The notes beneath the pieces were generated by a model, which did not search any database, had not been told where the DNA came from, and saw nothing but the letters and a program-made list of their open reading frames with translations. From Streptoalloteichus hindustanus (lineage in GTDB: Bacteria > Actinomycetota > Actinomycetes > Mycobacteriales > Pseudonocardiaceae), in NCBI RefSeq assembly GCF_900129375.1, contig NZ_FQVN01000018.1, positions 1 through 64,000 on the forward strand: 64,000 nt of DNA, in the 5' to 3' direction. Within the stretch, counting starts at the first letter, position 1, and each line of letters begins with the position of its first letter. This document shows, one piece after another, positions 43,403 through 51,738 of this stretch. Position numbers and translations under genes: made by a program.

Positions 43403-43909
43403 CGTGGCGTGAAAGCGGCCGCGCGGAGGCGAGGCCGGCCGGGCCGGGAGAGATCGACCGCGCGTCACCCGCGCCCGCCGGGCCTCCCGCGAAGCCCGGG
43501 ACGGGAGGGACGACACGGCTCCCGCACTGTGTGGACCCCCAGTCCACGCTGCCCCTGCCGCGTGCCCCTCGTCCCTCCCGTCCCGCACCACCAAGCTTTC
43601 CCCCTGCCAGCGCCGAGCGGGATCGTGGATCACCACGAGATCAGTGTCATTCCCGCACGGCGGAAAGGACCCGGAAAGACGCGAAGCCCGGGGTCCCACT
43701 GTCCGGCGGGGGTTCCCGGGCTCACGCGGGCCTCGGAAACTCCGGGGCCACTTCCGGCCGCGTCAGCAGACCGACCGGCTTGCGGCAACCACACCAGCAG
43801 ATGACTCGTCGAAAAATCCAGCCGTAGAGCCAAAGTTCGCACGATCGGGTAGCGGGCGAGGCGCCCCCTAAGCTGCCCCGGATCTCGACGGACGAAAGGC
43901 CCTGCGGCA
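43403..43909. other. Intergenic region with first copy of long direct repeat
   Basis: No gene is supported in these 507 bases. The part next to the LAL gene must hold its promoter. Positions 43681-43782 hold the first copy of a ~100-bp imperfect repeat. The last ~110 bases are less GC-rich and probably hold the promoter of the DUF3800-like gene. Confidence 0.55.
43681..43782. repeat. Imperfect ~100-bp direct repeat, copy A
   Basis: This copy begins GCGAAGCCCGGGGTCCC and ends near CAGACCGACCGGCTTG. It contains AGCCCGGG and CCCGGGCT arms that can fold. Copy B (44488-44583) matches most positions, including GTCCGGCGGGGG, TCCCGGGCTCACGCGGGC and CCACTTCC-GCCGCGTC-GCAGACCGAC. The two flank a single gene in the same orientation. 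Confidence 0.8.
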
Positions 43910-44476
43910 GTGCGGAATCTTGCTCACGTTGACGAGGGCGGCGGCCCGCTGCCCGAGGGGCGACGCCTCTACGTCCTTGCGGCGGTGCTCTCCCCCGAGA
44001 GCGAGGAAGCCGCTCTCCGCAGCGGGATGCGCGTCCCACTCCTCGATGGACAGGACCACATCCACCACCACTCGGAGAGCGGCAAACGACGCGTCGAGAT
44101 CGCTCACCTGATCGCCACCCTCAGCTTCACCGGAGCGATCATCACCACGCGCGCGACCAGGAACAACGAGCAGGAGCTGGCCCGGGCTCGGCTTCTCGCC
44201 CGACTCCTGCCCCGACTGCAGCACGTCGAGCGGGTGGACGCCGCGATCATCGAGTCCCGGCACGGAAGCGACTGCCACGATCGACGAACCATGAACCGCC
44301 TACAACGATCACGACAAGTCAACTCGCCTTTTCGGGTGGTTCATGTCCGCAAGCGCCAAGACGAACGGCTGTGGCTGGCTGACTTCGTCGTGGGGGCGTA
44401 TGTGTCAGCGCTCCTCCACGACGAGCCTGAGCCGTGGGACATCATCACCGCGACACACGTCATCGATGTGAACTGA
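43910..44476 (+). CDS. DUF3800-like (RNase H-fold) protein
   Basis: This 188-residue protein has lower GC and more varied codon use than its neighbours. It has the order of elements of DUF3800-type RNase H-fold proteins: an opening strand (RRLYVLAAVLSPES), a histidine-rich loop (DGQDHIHHHSESGKRR), a helix and strand (LQHVERVDAAIIESRHG), and the final QxADFV-like helix (RLWLADFVVGAYVSAL). DUF3800 proteins are often found in mobile or defence settings. The family call is by pattern only. The gene lies precisely between two ~100-bp direct repeats, which suggests that it arrived as a cassette. Confidence 0.55.
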   Translation: MRNLAHVDEGGGPLPEGRRLYVLAAVLSPESEEAALRSGMRVPLLDGQDHIHHHSESGKRRVEIAHLIATLSFTGAIITTRATRNNEQELARARLLARLLPRLQHVERVDAAIIESRHGSDCHDRRTMNRLQRSRQVNSPFRVVHVRKRQDERLWLADFVVGAYVSALLHDEPEPWDIITATHVIDVN

Positions 44477-44487
44477 CCCCCGATAAC

Positions 44488-44583
44488 GCGAAACCCGGGC
44501 TCCCGTCGTCCGGCGGGGGGTCCCGGGCTCACGCGGGCTCCTGAGGAGCCACTTCCAGCCGCGTCCGCAGACCGACTGGCTTG
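44488..44583. repeat. Imperfect ~100-bp direct repeat, copy B
   Basis: This copy begins GCGAAACCCGGGCTCCC, 12 bases after the DUF3800-like stop, and ends CAGACCGACTGGCTTG. It is the second copy of the repeat at 43681-43782, about 80% alike by eye with small indels. It may also serve as a terminator for one or both convergent genes. Confidence 0.8.
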
Positions 44584-44621
44584 TCGCGGACAGGATGCCA
44601 CAGAAAATTTTGCGTGGCACC

Positions 44622-46307
44622 TCACCCGATCGGTTGATCTTGATCTGGGCGCTCCGGGCCCGGGATGAGCTTGCCCGGGTTGAGGATGCCGGTCGGGTCC
44701 AGGCGGCGCTTGACGGCGGCCAGCACGTCGGCGCCGAGGTCACCGATCTCGCCGGCGAGCCAGGGCCGGTGGTCCGTGCCCACGGCGTGGTGGTGGGTGA
44801 TGGTGCCGACCGGGGTTCCGCCGCTGCCGGCGATGGCCCGGCACGCGGCCGTCTTGGCCCGCTGCCACTGGCCGACCGGGTCGTCCGGGTCGCGGGGCGC
44901 GATCGCGGTGAAGTACAGCGACGCCCCGGTCTCGTAGGCGTGCGAGATGTGGCACATGACGACCGGCCGACGGCCGGGCGTGGTCAGCGCGTCCACCAGC
45001 GCGCCCCGGACCGACGCCCACAGCGCCGGGAGCGCCGACCAGGTCGTCGCCGTCTCCAGCGTCTCCACGCACACGCCCACGTCCAGCAGGGCGTCCCGTT
45101 GCCGCGGGCCGGCGAACCGGTTGTGGCGCCAGGACTCGCCGGCCGCCGAGCCGAGCGTGACGGGGCTGAAGGTGTGCACGATCCGCAGCGCGGCGTCCCG
45201 CCGCCAGGCCAGCTCCCGGCCGTCCTCGGCCTCCCAGCCCAGCACGAGCAGGCAGGGGCGGGAGACCCCGCGCAGGTTCAGGTAACCGCGCAGGGCCTTC
45301 GTCCTCAGACCGCCGGACAACGCGACCGAGACCTCGGTTTCGTCCACATCGGACAGTCGCGTGACGTCGGCCAGCTCGCGCTGCTGGGCCAGCGCCCGGA
45401 CGGCGGCGACGCCGCGCTCCCAGCCGTCGAGGACGAATCCCTCGTACCGGCGCACGGTCGGGGCGGGGCGGACGCGCAACGCCACCTCGGTGATGACGCC
45501 GAGCGTTCCCTCGCTGCCCAGGACGAGGTGCCGGAGGTCGGGGCCGGCCGCCGAGGCGGGGGCGACGCCGAGCCGCCACTCCCCGGCCGGCGTGGCCAGC
45601 CGCAGTCCCTCGACCATGTCCTCGAACCGGCCGTAGCCGGAGGACGCCTGCCCGGCCGAGCGGGTGGCGGCGAACCCGCCGACGGTGGCCCGCTCGAAGG
45701 ACTGCGGGAAGTGGCCGAGGGTCAGCCCGTGCGCGCCGAGCAGCCGTTCGGCGTCCGGGGCGCGCACGCCGGCCTGGAGCACCGCGATCCGGGACACCGG
45801 GTCGACCGAGACGAGCCGGTCGAGCTGCGCGAGGTCGAGCGCGACCACCGCCTTCTTGTCGCCCCGCAAAGCGGTCACCCCGCCGACCACCGACGTGCCG
45901 CCGCCGAAGGGCACCACGGCCACGTCGTGCTCGACGCACACCTCCAGCACCCGCTGGACCTGGGTGGGCGACTCGGGCAGCACCACCGCGTCCGGCACCG
46001 CCAGCTCCGCGCCGCCGCGCCGACGAACCAGGTCCACATAGGACAGTCCGCCCGTGCGGCCGAGCCGGGCCTCCCGGTCCAGCAGGACGTTCGACTCGTC
46101 CACGACGTCGGCGAGCGCGGCGCGCGCGCCCTCGGGCAGGGCGGAGTCGGGGACGGCGAGCACGGAGGCCGGTGCGGCCGGCGTGGTCGCGCCGACCAGT
46201 CCGGTTCTGGCGCGCAACCAGCGCAGGGCGTGGGCGGGCAGCGGGGACCGCGCGGCGCCGGCGGGAGTCCAGCTCCCACGGACGGTGTGGTCGATGGCCT
46301 CGGTCAC
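44622..46307 (-). CDS. FAD-linked oxidase, alkyl-DHAP synthase-like
   Basis: This 561-residue flavoprotein is of the vanillyl-alcohol-oxidase/PCMH superfamily, closest by motif to alkyldihydroxyacetone-phosphate synthase. It has the FAD-binding loop PFGGGTSVVGGV, the ATRSAGQASSGYGRFEDM segment, LGSEGTLGVIT, and the His-rich active-site run THHHAVGTDHRPW near the C-terminus. Bacterial members have mostly unknown substrates; a lipid or glycerol-phosphate compound is plausible because tetR and glpD are divergent from it. It starts at GTG with no ribosome site, 16 bases from the divergent start. Confidence 0.85.
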   Translation of the reverse strand: MTEAIDHTVRGSWTPAGAARSPLPAHALRWLRARTGLVGATTPAAPASVLAVPDSALPEGARAALADVVDESNVLLDREARLGRTGGLSYVDLVRRRGGAELAVPDAVVLPESPTQVQRVLEVCVEHDVAVVPFGGGTSVVGGVTALRGDKKAVVALDLAQLDRLVSVDPVSRIAVLQAGVRAPDAERLLGAHGLTLGHFPQSFERATVGGFAATRSAGQASSGYGRFEDMVEGLRLATPAGEWRLGVAPASAAGPDLRHLVLGSEGTLGVITEVALRVRPAPTVRRYEGFVLDGWERGVAAVRALAQQRELADVTRLSDVDETEVSVALSGGLRTKALRGYLNLRGVSRPCLLVLGWEAEDGRELAWRRDAALRIVHTFSPVTLGSAAGESWRHNRFAGPRQRDALLDVGVCVETLETATTWSALPALWASVRGALVDALTTPGRRPVVMCHISHAYETGASLYFTAIAPRDPDDPVGQWQRAKTAACRAIAGSGGTPVGTITHHHAVGTDHRPWLAGEIGDLGADVLAAVKRRLDPTGILNPGKLIPGPERPDQDQPIG

Positions 46308-46312
46308 CGCTA

Positions 46313-46345
46313 CAGTGTGACATATGACGTCTCAGCGTCACAGTG
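46313..46345. promoter_or_regulatory. Compact divergent control region and near-palindrome
   Basis: CAGTGTGAC (46313-46321) and GTCACAGTG (46337-46345) are inverted with one mismatch and straddle the TetR start codon. Only 16 bases separate the two divergent start codons. TACAGT (46311-46316) could be a -10 giving a leaderless tetR transcript. A TetR dimer here would block both genes. Confidence 0.5.
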
Positions 46346-47001
46346 TTGATCCCGCCGTCCCGCGCGTTCCGCCCAATCGGGTCGACGACGACGCGCTGCT
46401 CGACGCGGCCAGGGAGTGCGTGCTCGCGGTGGGGGTGCGTCGCACGACGCTGACCGACGTCGCCCGTCGCGCCGGCGTCAGCCGGATGACCCTCTACCGC
46501 CGGTTCCCCGACATCCGGACGCTGGTCGCGAAGCTGATGACCCGGGAGTTCGGCGCGCTGCTCGGCGCGGCGGCCGAGGGCGTGCCCAGCACCGCGAACG
46601 CGCGCGAGCGCCTGGTGGCCGGTGTCGTGGGCGCGGTGCGCCTGCTCGCCGACAACCCCCTTCTCCGCACGGTGCTCGACATCGACCCCGAGCTGTTGCT
46701 GCCCTACGTGGTCGAGCGGATCGGCGGCACCCAGCGGGTGGCCGAGCAGTTCCTCCGGGAGCAGGTGGTGGCCGGGCACGCCGACGGCTCGGTGCGGGCG
46801 GGGGACGCCACCGTCCAGTCCCGCCTGCTCTTCCTCACCACGCAGTCGCTGGTGTTGTCGCTGCGCCCGGCCAGCTCCGACGGGACCGCGCCGGCGGCGT
46901 TGTTCGCCGAGCTGGCGCACCAGTTGGACGCGGCACTGCGCCCCAGTCCAGGTCCAGGTCCAGGTCCCGGTCCGGCCACCGAGGAGGAGAGCACGTCATG
47001 A
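46324..47001 (+). CDS. TetR family regulator
   Basis: This 225-residue protein has a TetR helix-turn-helix around residues 22-70 (RTTLTDVARRAGVSRMTLYRRFPDIRTLVAKL), a helical effector domain and a Pro/Gly repeat tail near the C-terminus encoded by an 11-12-base slippage-prone tract (46946-46976). It is coupled to glpD by an ATGA overlap and divergent from the FAD oxidase, so it probably regulates glycerol-phosphate or lipid-related metabolism. Confidence 0.88.
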   Translation: MTSQRHSVDPAVPRVPPNRVDDDALLDAARECVLAVGVRRTTLTDVARRAGVSRMTLYRRFPDIRTLVAKLMTREFGALLGAAAEGVPSTANARERLVAGVVGAVRLLADNPLLRTVLDIDPELLLPYVVERIGGTQRVAEQFLREQVVAGHADGSVRAGDATVQSRLLFLTTQSLVLSLRPASSDGTAPAALFAELAHQLDAALRPSPGPGPGPGPATEEESTS

Positions 47002-48569
47002 CCATTCCGCTGCCCGCCGGTTCCCTGCGCGCCACCTCGCTCAACGCCGCGCGCCGCGCCGCCGAGCTGGACGCGCTGGCCGGCGGCGAACTCGTGGACC
47101 TGCTGGTGGTCGGCGGCGGGGTGACCGGGGCCGGGGTCGCGCTGGACGCGGCGTCGCGGGGCCTGCGCGTCGCCCTGCTGGAGGCCCAGGACCTCGCCTT
47201 CGGCACCTCGCGGTGGTCCAGCAAGCTGGTGCACGGCGGCCTGCGCTACCTGGCGCAGGGCGACGTCGCGCTGGCGCACGAGAGCGCGGTGGAGCGCGGC
47301 GTGCTGATGACCAGGACCGCGCCGCACCTGGTGCGGGCGCTGCCGCAGCTCGTCCCGTTGCTGCCGGAGCTGGGCCGGCGGGAGGAGGCAGCGCTCTGGG
47401 CCGGCCTGCACGCCGGCGACGTGCTGCGCCGGGTCGCCCGCACCCCCGGGTCGGTGCTGCCGGCGCCGCGCCGGGTGCCCACGGCCGAGGCGCTGGCCCT
47501 GGCCCCCGGCCTGCGGCGGGCGCGGCTGCGCGGCGGGCTGCTGTCCTTCGACGGCCAGCTCGTCGACGACGCGCGGCTGGTCGTCGCGCTGGCCAGGACG
47601 GCGGCCGGGTTCGGCGCGCGGATCGTCACCAGGGCCAGGGTCGTGGAGCTGACCGGCGACGGCGCGGAGGCCGAGGACGGTCGCACCGGCCGGCGGTTCG
47701 CGGTCCGGGCCCGCGCCGTGGTGAACGCGACCGGTGTGTGGGCCGACCAGCTGACGCCCGACGTCCGGCTGCGCCCCTCCCGCGGCTCGCACCTCGTGCT
47801 CGACGCGCGCGCGACCGGGATCGTGGGCGCGTCCGTGCTGGCTCCGGTTCCCGGGCAGGCCAACCGGTTCGTGTTCCTGCTGCCGCAGCCCAACGGCCGG
47901 GTCCACGTCGGACTGACCGACGAGCCGGTGGAGGGCCCGGTCCCGGACGTGCCCGAGGTGCCGGAGTCCGATGTGGACTTCCTGCTCCAGGCCGCCTCCG
48001 CCGTGCTCGCGCGCCGGTTGACCCGCGCCGACGTGCTCGGCTCGTTCGCCGGGCTGCGCCCGCTGCTGGCCGGCGACGCGGGCCGGACCGCCGACCTGTC
48101 CCGCAGGCACGCGGTGCTGACGTCGGAGGACGGCGTCGTCACGGTCGTGGGCGGAAAGCTGACCACGTATCGCAGGATGGCGGCCGACGCGGTGGACGCG
48201 GCCGTGGCGCGCCGGGTGTTGCCCGCCGGACCCTCCCGCACCAGGGACGTGCCGCTCGTGGGCGCCGCGCCGCCCGCCCGTCTGTCCACTTTGGACGCAC
48301 CTGAGCACCTGGTTTCCCGGTACGGCACCGAGTCCGTGCGGGTCGCGGCGCTCGCGGAGCTGGACCCGACCCTGGCCGAACCGGTGGCGCCGGGCGTTCC
48401 GGTCAACGCCGCCGAGGTGGTGTGGGCGGTGCGCCACGAGGGCGCGCTGGACGTCGACGACGTGCTGGACCGGCGCACGCGGGTCGGACTCGTCGCCGCC
48501 GACCGGGCCGCCGCCCTCCCCGCCGTGACCGATCTCGTGGAGCGCACCCTGGCCGGCATCCTCGCCTGA
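46998..48569 (+). CDS. glpD: Glycerol-3-phosphate dehydrogenase (FAD)
   Basis: This 523-residue flavoenzyme of the GlpD/GlpA family oxidises glycerol-3-phosphate to DHAP at the membrane and passes electrons to quinone. It shows the FAD Rossmann motif VVGGGVTGAGVALDAASRG near residue 37, the signature GTSRWSSKLVHGGLRYL, and the C-terminal GGKLTTYRRMA. GAGGAGGAG precedes the ATG, which overlaps the TetR stop. The length is slightly short of E. coli-type enzymes but normal for actinobacteria. Two near copies of the dispersed palindrome lie inside (47964-47978 and 48281-48295). Confidence 0.93.
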   Translation: MTIPLPAGSLRATSLNAARRAAELDALAGGELVDLLVVGGGVTGAGVALDAASRGLRVALLEAQDLAFGTSRWSSKLVHGGLRYLAQGDVALAHESAVERGVLMTRTAPHLVRALPQLVPLLPELGRREEAALWAGLHAGDVLRRVARTPGSVLPAPRRVPTAEALALAPGLRRARLRGGLLSFDGQLVDDARLVVALARTAAGFGARIVTRARVVELTGDGAEAEDGRTGRRFAVRARAVVNATGVWADQLTPDVRLRPSRGSHLVLDARATGIVGASVLAPVPGQANRFVFLLPQPNGRVHVGLTDEPVEGPVPDVPEVPESDVDFLLQAASAVLARRLTRADVLGSFAGLRPLLAGDAGRTADLSRRHAVLTSEDGVVTVVGGKLTTYRRMAADAVDAAVARRVLPAGPSRTRDVPLVGAAPPARLSTLDAPEHLVSRYGTESVRVAALAELDPTLAEPVAPGVPVNAAEVVWAVRHEGALDVDDVLDRRTRVGLVAADRAAALPAVTDLVERTLAGILA

Positions 48570-48597
48570 GCCCCGCGCCCCGCCTCCACGCCCCGCA

Positions 48598-48740
48598 GTG
48601 ATCACCTCGCAGCAACTTGTCTAGCTGTTGGGTTTTTGCAACACTTCCGCAGGGTGATCACGCACGACGCGCGGTCGGCTCTCCCTGGGGACCAGTGGGG
48701 CCACCTCTGTGACGCTCGTTCCGAGCTCGCGTCGTGCGTG
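48598..48740 (+). promoter_or_regulatory. Structured leader with overlapping inverted repeats
   Basis: GTGATCACC (48598-48606) pairs with GGTGATCAC (48653-48661). CACGCACGACGCG (48659-48671) pairs over 13 bp with CGCGTCGTGCGTG (48728-48740). The right arm of the first and the left arm of the second share 3 bases, so the two hairpins exclude one another. The AT-rich centre of the first (TTGTCTAGCTGTTGGG, GGTTTTTGCAACAC) may hold a promoter. The element ends 51 bases before the ABC operon's first start codon. Confidence 0.6.
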
Positions 48741-48790
48741 CTGGGCCGCCCGGAGGACACCCCGGGTGGGCGCCGACGCGAGGAGGGGCG

Positions 48791-49384
48791 ATGAGCACCA
48801 TGGCTGGCTGGAGCGCGCGCTTCCGTGGCGAGTACCTCCGCCGGGCCGAGGCCGTCGCGCGACGCGAGCGGCGGATGCTGCCGCGCTGGCGGACCAGGGC
48901 ACGGCGCCGTCTCCTGGCGGCCGGCGTGACCGGGTCGGGCCTGGCGATGGTCGCCGTCGGCTGGCACGTGTACGCCGGGGGCGACCTGAACCTCGTCCAG
49001 GCCGCGCCCTACCTCGGCGCGCTCGTGGCGTTCGCGGCGGCGACGTTCGTGCTGCGGGTGGTGACGAGCTCCGTCGGGGAACGACACGCGAGCCTGCTCG
49101 ACGAGCGCGAGCTCGCGCTGCGGGGGCGCTACGCCTTCGTCAGCTTCCAGCTCGCGATGGCCGTGCTCGGCCTGGTGTTCCTCGTGGTCGTGGTCAGGGT
49201 GGAGACGCCCGACCTCGGCTGGCGACTGATGGGTGTGCTGCCGCCCGTGATCGGGCTCACGGGCTCCCTGCCCACGCTGTTGGCGGCGTGGAACCTGCCC
49301 GACGATGAGCCCGAGGACTGGGGAGCCACGGCGGACGTTCCGGCCGTGGTGTGTGAGGAGCGAGGAGGGGATGTCCGTGCCTGA
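48791..49384 (+). CDS. Membrane protein of the ABC export operon
   Basis: This 197-residue protein has an Arg-rich amphipathic N-terminus and four predicted membrane helices (about 40-60, 72-92, 113-135, 145-168), with the soluble segment SSVGERHASLLDERELALRGR between the second and third. No family is recognised with certainty. AGGAGGGG precedes the ATG. Its end overlaps the following ABC ATPase by 14 bases, so it is part of that operon, perhaps an accessory or sensor subunit. Confidence 0.7.
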   Translation: MSTMAGWSARFRGEYLRRAEAVARRERRMLPRWRTRARRRLLAAGVTGSGLAMVAVGWHVYAGGDLNLVQAAPYLGALVAFAAATFVLRVVTSSVGERHASLLDERELALRGRYAFVSFQLAMAVLGLVFLVVVVRVETPDLGWRLMGVLPPVIGLTGSLPTLLAAWNLPDDEPEDWGATADVPAVVCEERGGDVRA

Positions 49385-50288
49385 GGCGCTGCTGGAGATC
49401 GACCGGATCTCCAAGCGCTACGGCGACGTCGTGGCTCTGCGGGACATGAGCTTCGAGGTGCGCGCCGGCGAGATGTTCGGGTTCGTCGGCAGCAACGGGG
49501 CCGGCAAGACCACGACGATGCGCATCGCGCTCGGCGTGCTCGCCGCCGACTCCGGCGAGGTCCGGTGGAACGGCGCCCCCATCACCTTCGAGACGCGGCG
49601 GCGCATCGGGTACATGCCCGAGGAGCGCGGCCTGTACCCGAAGATGAAGGTCGCCGAGCAGCTCGCGTACCTGGCCGAGCTGCACGGCAGCGGGTCCGCC
49701 GCCGCGCGTCGCGCCGCCGACGTCTGGATCGAGCGGTTGGGGTTGACCGAGAAGCGCGACGAGGAGGTCCAGAAGCTCAGCCTGGGCAACCAGCAGCGCG
49801 TGCAGCTCGCCGCCGCGCTCGTGCACGACCCCGAGGTGCTCGTGCTCGACGAGCCGTTCTCCGGCCTGGACCCGGTGGCGGTGGACGTGATGAGCCAGGT
49901 GTTGCGGGAGAAGTGCGACCAGGGCGTCCCCGTCGTCTTCTCCAGCCACCAGCTCGACCTGGTGGAACGGCTGTGCGACCGGGTCGGAATTGTCCGAAGT
50001 GGACAGATGGTGGCCAGCGGGAGCGTCGCCGAGCTGCGGTCGGGGACGACCGAGCGGGTCATGGTCGACGTCGACGGCGCCGGCTACGGCTGGGTCGACG
50101 AGCTGACCGGCGTGCGGGTGGTCGAGCGGCAGGGCTCCCGCGCCGTGCTGGAGCTGGGCGACGGCGTCGACGACCAGGTCGTGCTCCGCGCGGCGTCCGC
50201 CGCCGGGCGGGTGCGCGAGTTCGCGCCGCACCGCCCCTCGCTCAGCGAGCTGTTCCGCAACGTCGTCACCGAGGAGGCCGCGGCATGA
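49371..50288 (+). CDS. ABC-2 type exporter ATPase (NatA-like)
   Basis: This 305-residue ATPase has Walker A GSNGAGKTTT (about residues 39-48), the signature LSLGNQQRVQ, Walker B VLVLDEPFSGLDP and a C-terminal regulatory domain of about 80 residues. It is of the NatA/drug-exporter type paired with an ABC-2 permease. GAGGAGGGG precedes the ATG and the stop overlaps the permease start (ATGA). A copy of the dispersed palindrome (49991-50005) is read here as IVRSGQM. Confidence 0.92.
   Translation: MSVPEALLEIDRISKRYGDVVALRDMSFEVRAGEMFGFVGSNGAGKTTTMRIALGVLAADSGEVRWNGAPITFETRRRIGYMPEERGLYPKMKVAEQLAYLAELHGSGSAAARRAADVWIERLGLTEKRDEEVQKLSLGNQQRVQLAAALVHDPEVLVLDEPFSGLDPVAVDVMSQVLREKCDQGVPVVFSSHQLDLVERLCDRVGIVRSGQMVASGSVAELRSGTTERVMVDVDGAGYGWVDELTGVRVVERQGSRAVLELGDGVDDQVVLRAASAAGRVREFAPHRPSLSELFRNVVTEEAAA
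49991..50005. repeat. Dispersed palindrome, variant TGTCCGAAGTGGACA
   Basis: This is a copy inside the NatA-like gene, with the outer five bases on each side intact and the centre changed. It is read in a different codon phase from the copies in glpD and in the FAD oxidase gene. Confidence 0.7.
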
Positions 50289-51502
50289 CAGCGCCGACCG
50301 CACCGTCCGGCAGCAGAGCTCTCTCCCCCGCGCGCGGGGTCGTGCTGGTGGCCCGCCGCGAGATGAGCACCCGGCTGCGGTCGCGCTCGTTCGTCATCGG
50401 CACGCTGCTGACCATCGCGGTCATCGCCGCCTACGTCGGCTTCATGTACTTCATGGGCAACAGCGCGTCGCGCATCAACGTGGGATTGACCGGCCAGGCG
50501 ACGGCGGTCGCCGAGCCGCTGAAGTCCTCGGTCGCCGCGCTGGGCAAGGAGGTTGAGACCCGCACGGTCCCCGACCCGGAGACCGGCGAGCGCCTGGTGC
50601 GCGAGGGCGAGTTGGACGCGCTGGTCGTCGGCGCGCCCGGCGCGCTGAAGGTGGTCGTGCAGAAGGAGATCAAGGATCAGCTCCGCGCCGCGCTCGACGG
50701 GCTCACCCGGCAGCAGGTGCTGGACGCGCGGCTGGCCGAGGCCGGGCTCAACCCGGTCGAGGTGAACCGCGAGGTGGCCGGCGCGCGGGTCGCGGTGTCC
50801 ACACTGGAGGTTCCCGACCCGCAGCAGGACCAGCGCAAGGTCCTGGCCTTCGCCAGCCTGTTCCTGCTGTTCTTCTCCGTGCAGACGTTCGGGACCATGG
50901 TCGCGCAGGGCGTGGTCGAGGAGAAGTCCAGCCGGGTGGTGGAGATCCTGCTCTCCACGGTGCGGCCGTGGCAGCTCATGCTGGGCAAGGTGCTCGGCAT
51001 CGGGGTCGTCGGCCTGGTGCAGCTGCTGATCATCGGCGGGGTCGGCCTGGTGGCGGCGATCGGCGGTGACATGCTCACGCTGCCCGACGCGGCGGTGGGC
51101 ACGCTGGTCTCGGTGCTCGGCTGGTACCTGGTCGGCTTCCTCCTCTACGCCATGATCCTGGCGGCGTCCGCCGCCCTGGTGTCGCGACAGGAGGAGCTGG
51201 GCAGCGTCCTCACCCCGGTGCTGATGCTGTTGATGGTGTCGTTCTTCGTCGGCTTCACGCTGCTGCAGAACCCGAACAACAAGCTCGTCGAGGTCCTGTC
51301 GATGATCCCGCCGTTCGGGCCGGTGCTCATGCCGAGCCGGATCGCGCTCGGGGTGGCCCCGGGGTGGCAGATCGCCCTGTCGGTGGGGCTCACCGTCCTC
51401 GCGGTGGCCGCGATGGCCTGGCTGGGCGGCCGCATCTACGCCAACGCCGTGCTCCGCACCGGCGCCCGCGTCAAGCTCCGGGACGCGCTCCGCGCCAAGT
51501 GA
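50285..51502 (+). CDS. ABC-2 family exporter permease (NatB-like)
   Basis: This 405-residue permease has one N-terminal membrane helix (about 37-57), a large outer domain of about 130 residues (to about 185), and then five or six helices. The conserved TMVAQGVVEEKSSRVVEILL and STVRPWQLMLGKVLG segments are typical of ABC-2/NatB permeases. It works with the ATPase just upstream, to which it is coupled by ATGA. The substrate is unknown; sodium, antibiotics or peptides are exported by relatives. A terminator follows. Confidence 0.9.
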   Translation: MTAPTAPSGSRALSPARGVVLVARREMSTRLRSRSFVIGTLLTIAVIAAYVGFMYFMGNSASRINVGLTGQATAVAEPLKSSVAALGKEVETRTVPDPETGERLVREGELDALVVGAPGALKVVVQKEIKDQLRAALDGLTRQQVLDARLAEAGLNPVEVNREVAGARVAVSTLEVPDPQQDQRKVLAFASLFLLFFSVQTFGTMVAQGVVEEKSSRVVEILLSTVRPWQLMLGKVLGIGVVGLVQLLIIGGVGLVAAIGGDMLTLPDAAVGTLVSVLGWYLVGFLLYAMILAASAALVSRQEELGSVLTPVLMLLMVSFFVGFTLLQNPNNKLVEVLSMIPPFGPVLMPSRIALGVAPGWQIALSVGLTVLAVAAMAWLGGRIYANAVLRTGARVKLRDALRAK

Positions 51503-51512
51503 CCAACTCCCG

Positions 51513-51549
51513 CGAATGGCCCGTTCCCACTCAGGGAGCGGGCCATTCG
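51513..51549 (+). terminator. Terminator of the Nat-type ABC operon
   Basis: CGAATGGCCCG (51513-51523) pairs with CGGGCCATTCG (51539-51549). The stem extends inward by CCC/GGG after one mismatch, and TCCTTT follows. It starts 11 bases after the stop. Confidence 0.85.
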
Positions 51550-51738
51550 TCCTTTGCGGCCCCCGCTGCCCGGAACATCTCCTCGCCGCCACCCAGCCGA
51601 GGTCCCCGGCAACTCCGATGACACTCATGCACCACACGAGTGGTCATCGCTCGCTGTTCGGGCCGAGTCGGTTGATCTCACCCCCGGCAAGGATGTGATC
51701 TTCCTAACGTGCTCCTGCCGTCGCCGAGGGAGGGCCAC

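Noticed and set aside
43681-43782. tRNA-like sequence suggested by GGTTCCCGGG
   Set aside because: No acceptor, D-arm or anticodon arrangement can be drawn, and the second copy breaks the pairing.
38051-43804. A very long open frame (over 1,900 codons) on the plus strand opposite the two LAL regulators
   Set aside because: It is the antisense shadow of GC-rich coding sequence: composition is Arg/Gly/Pro/Gln with no domain, while the minus strand encodes two full LAL proteins with intact motifs.
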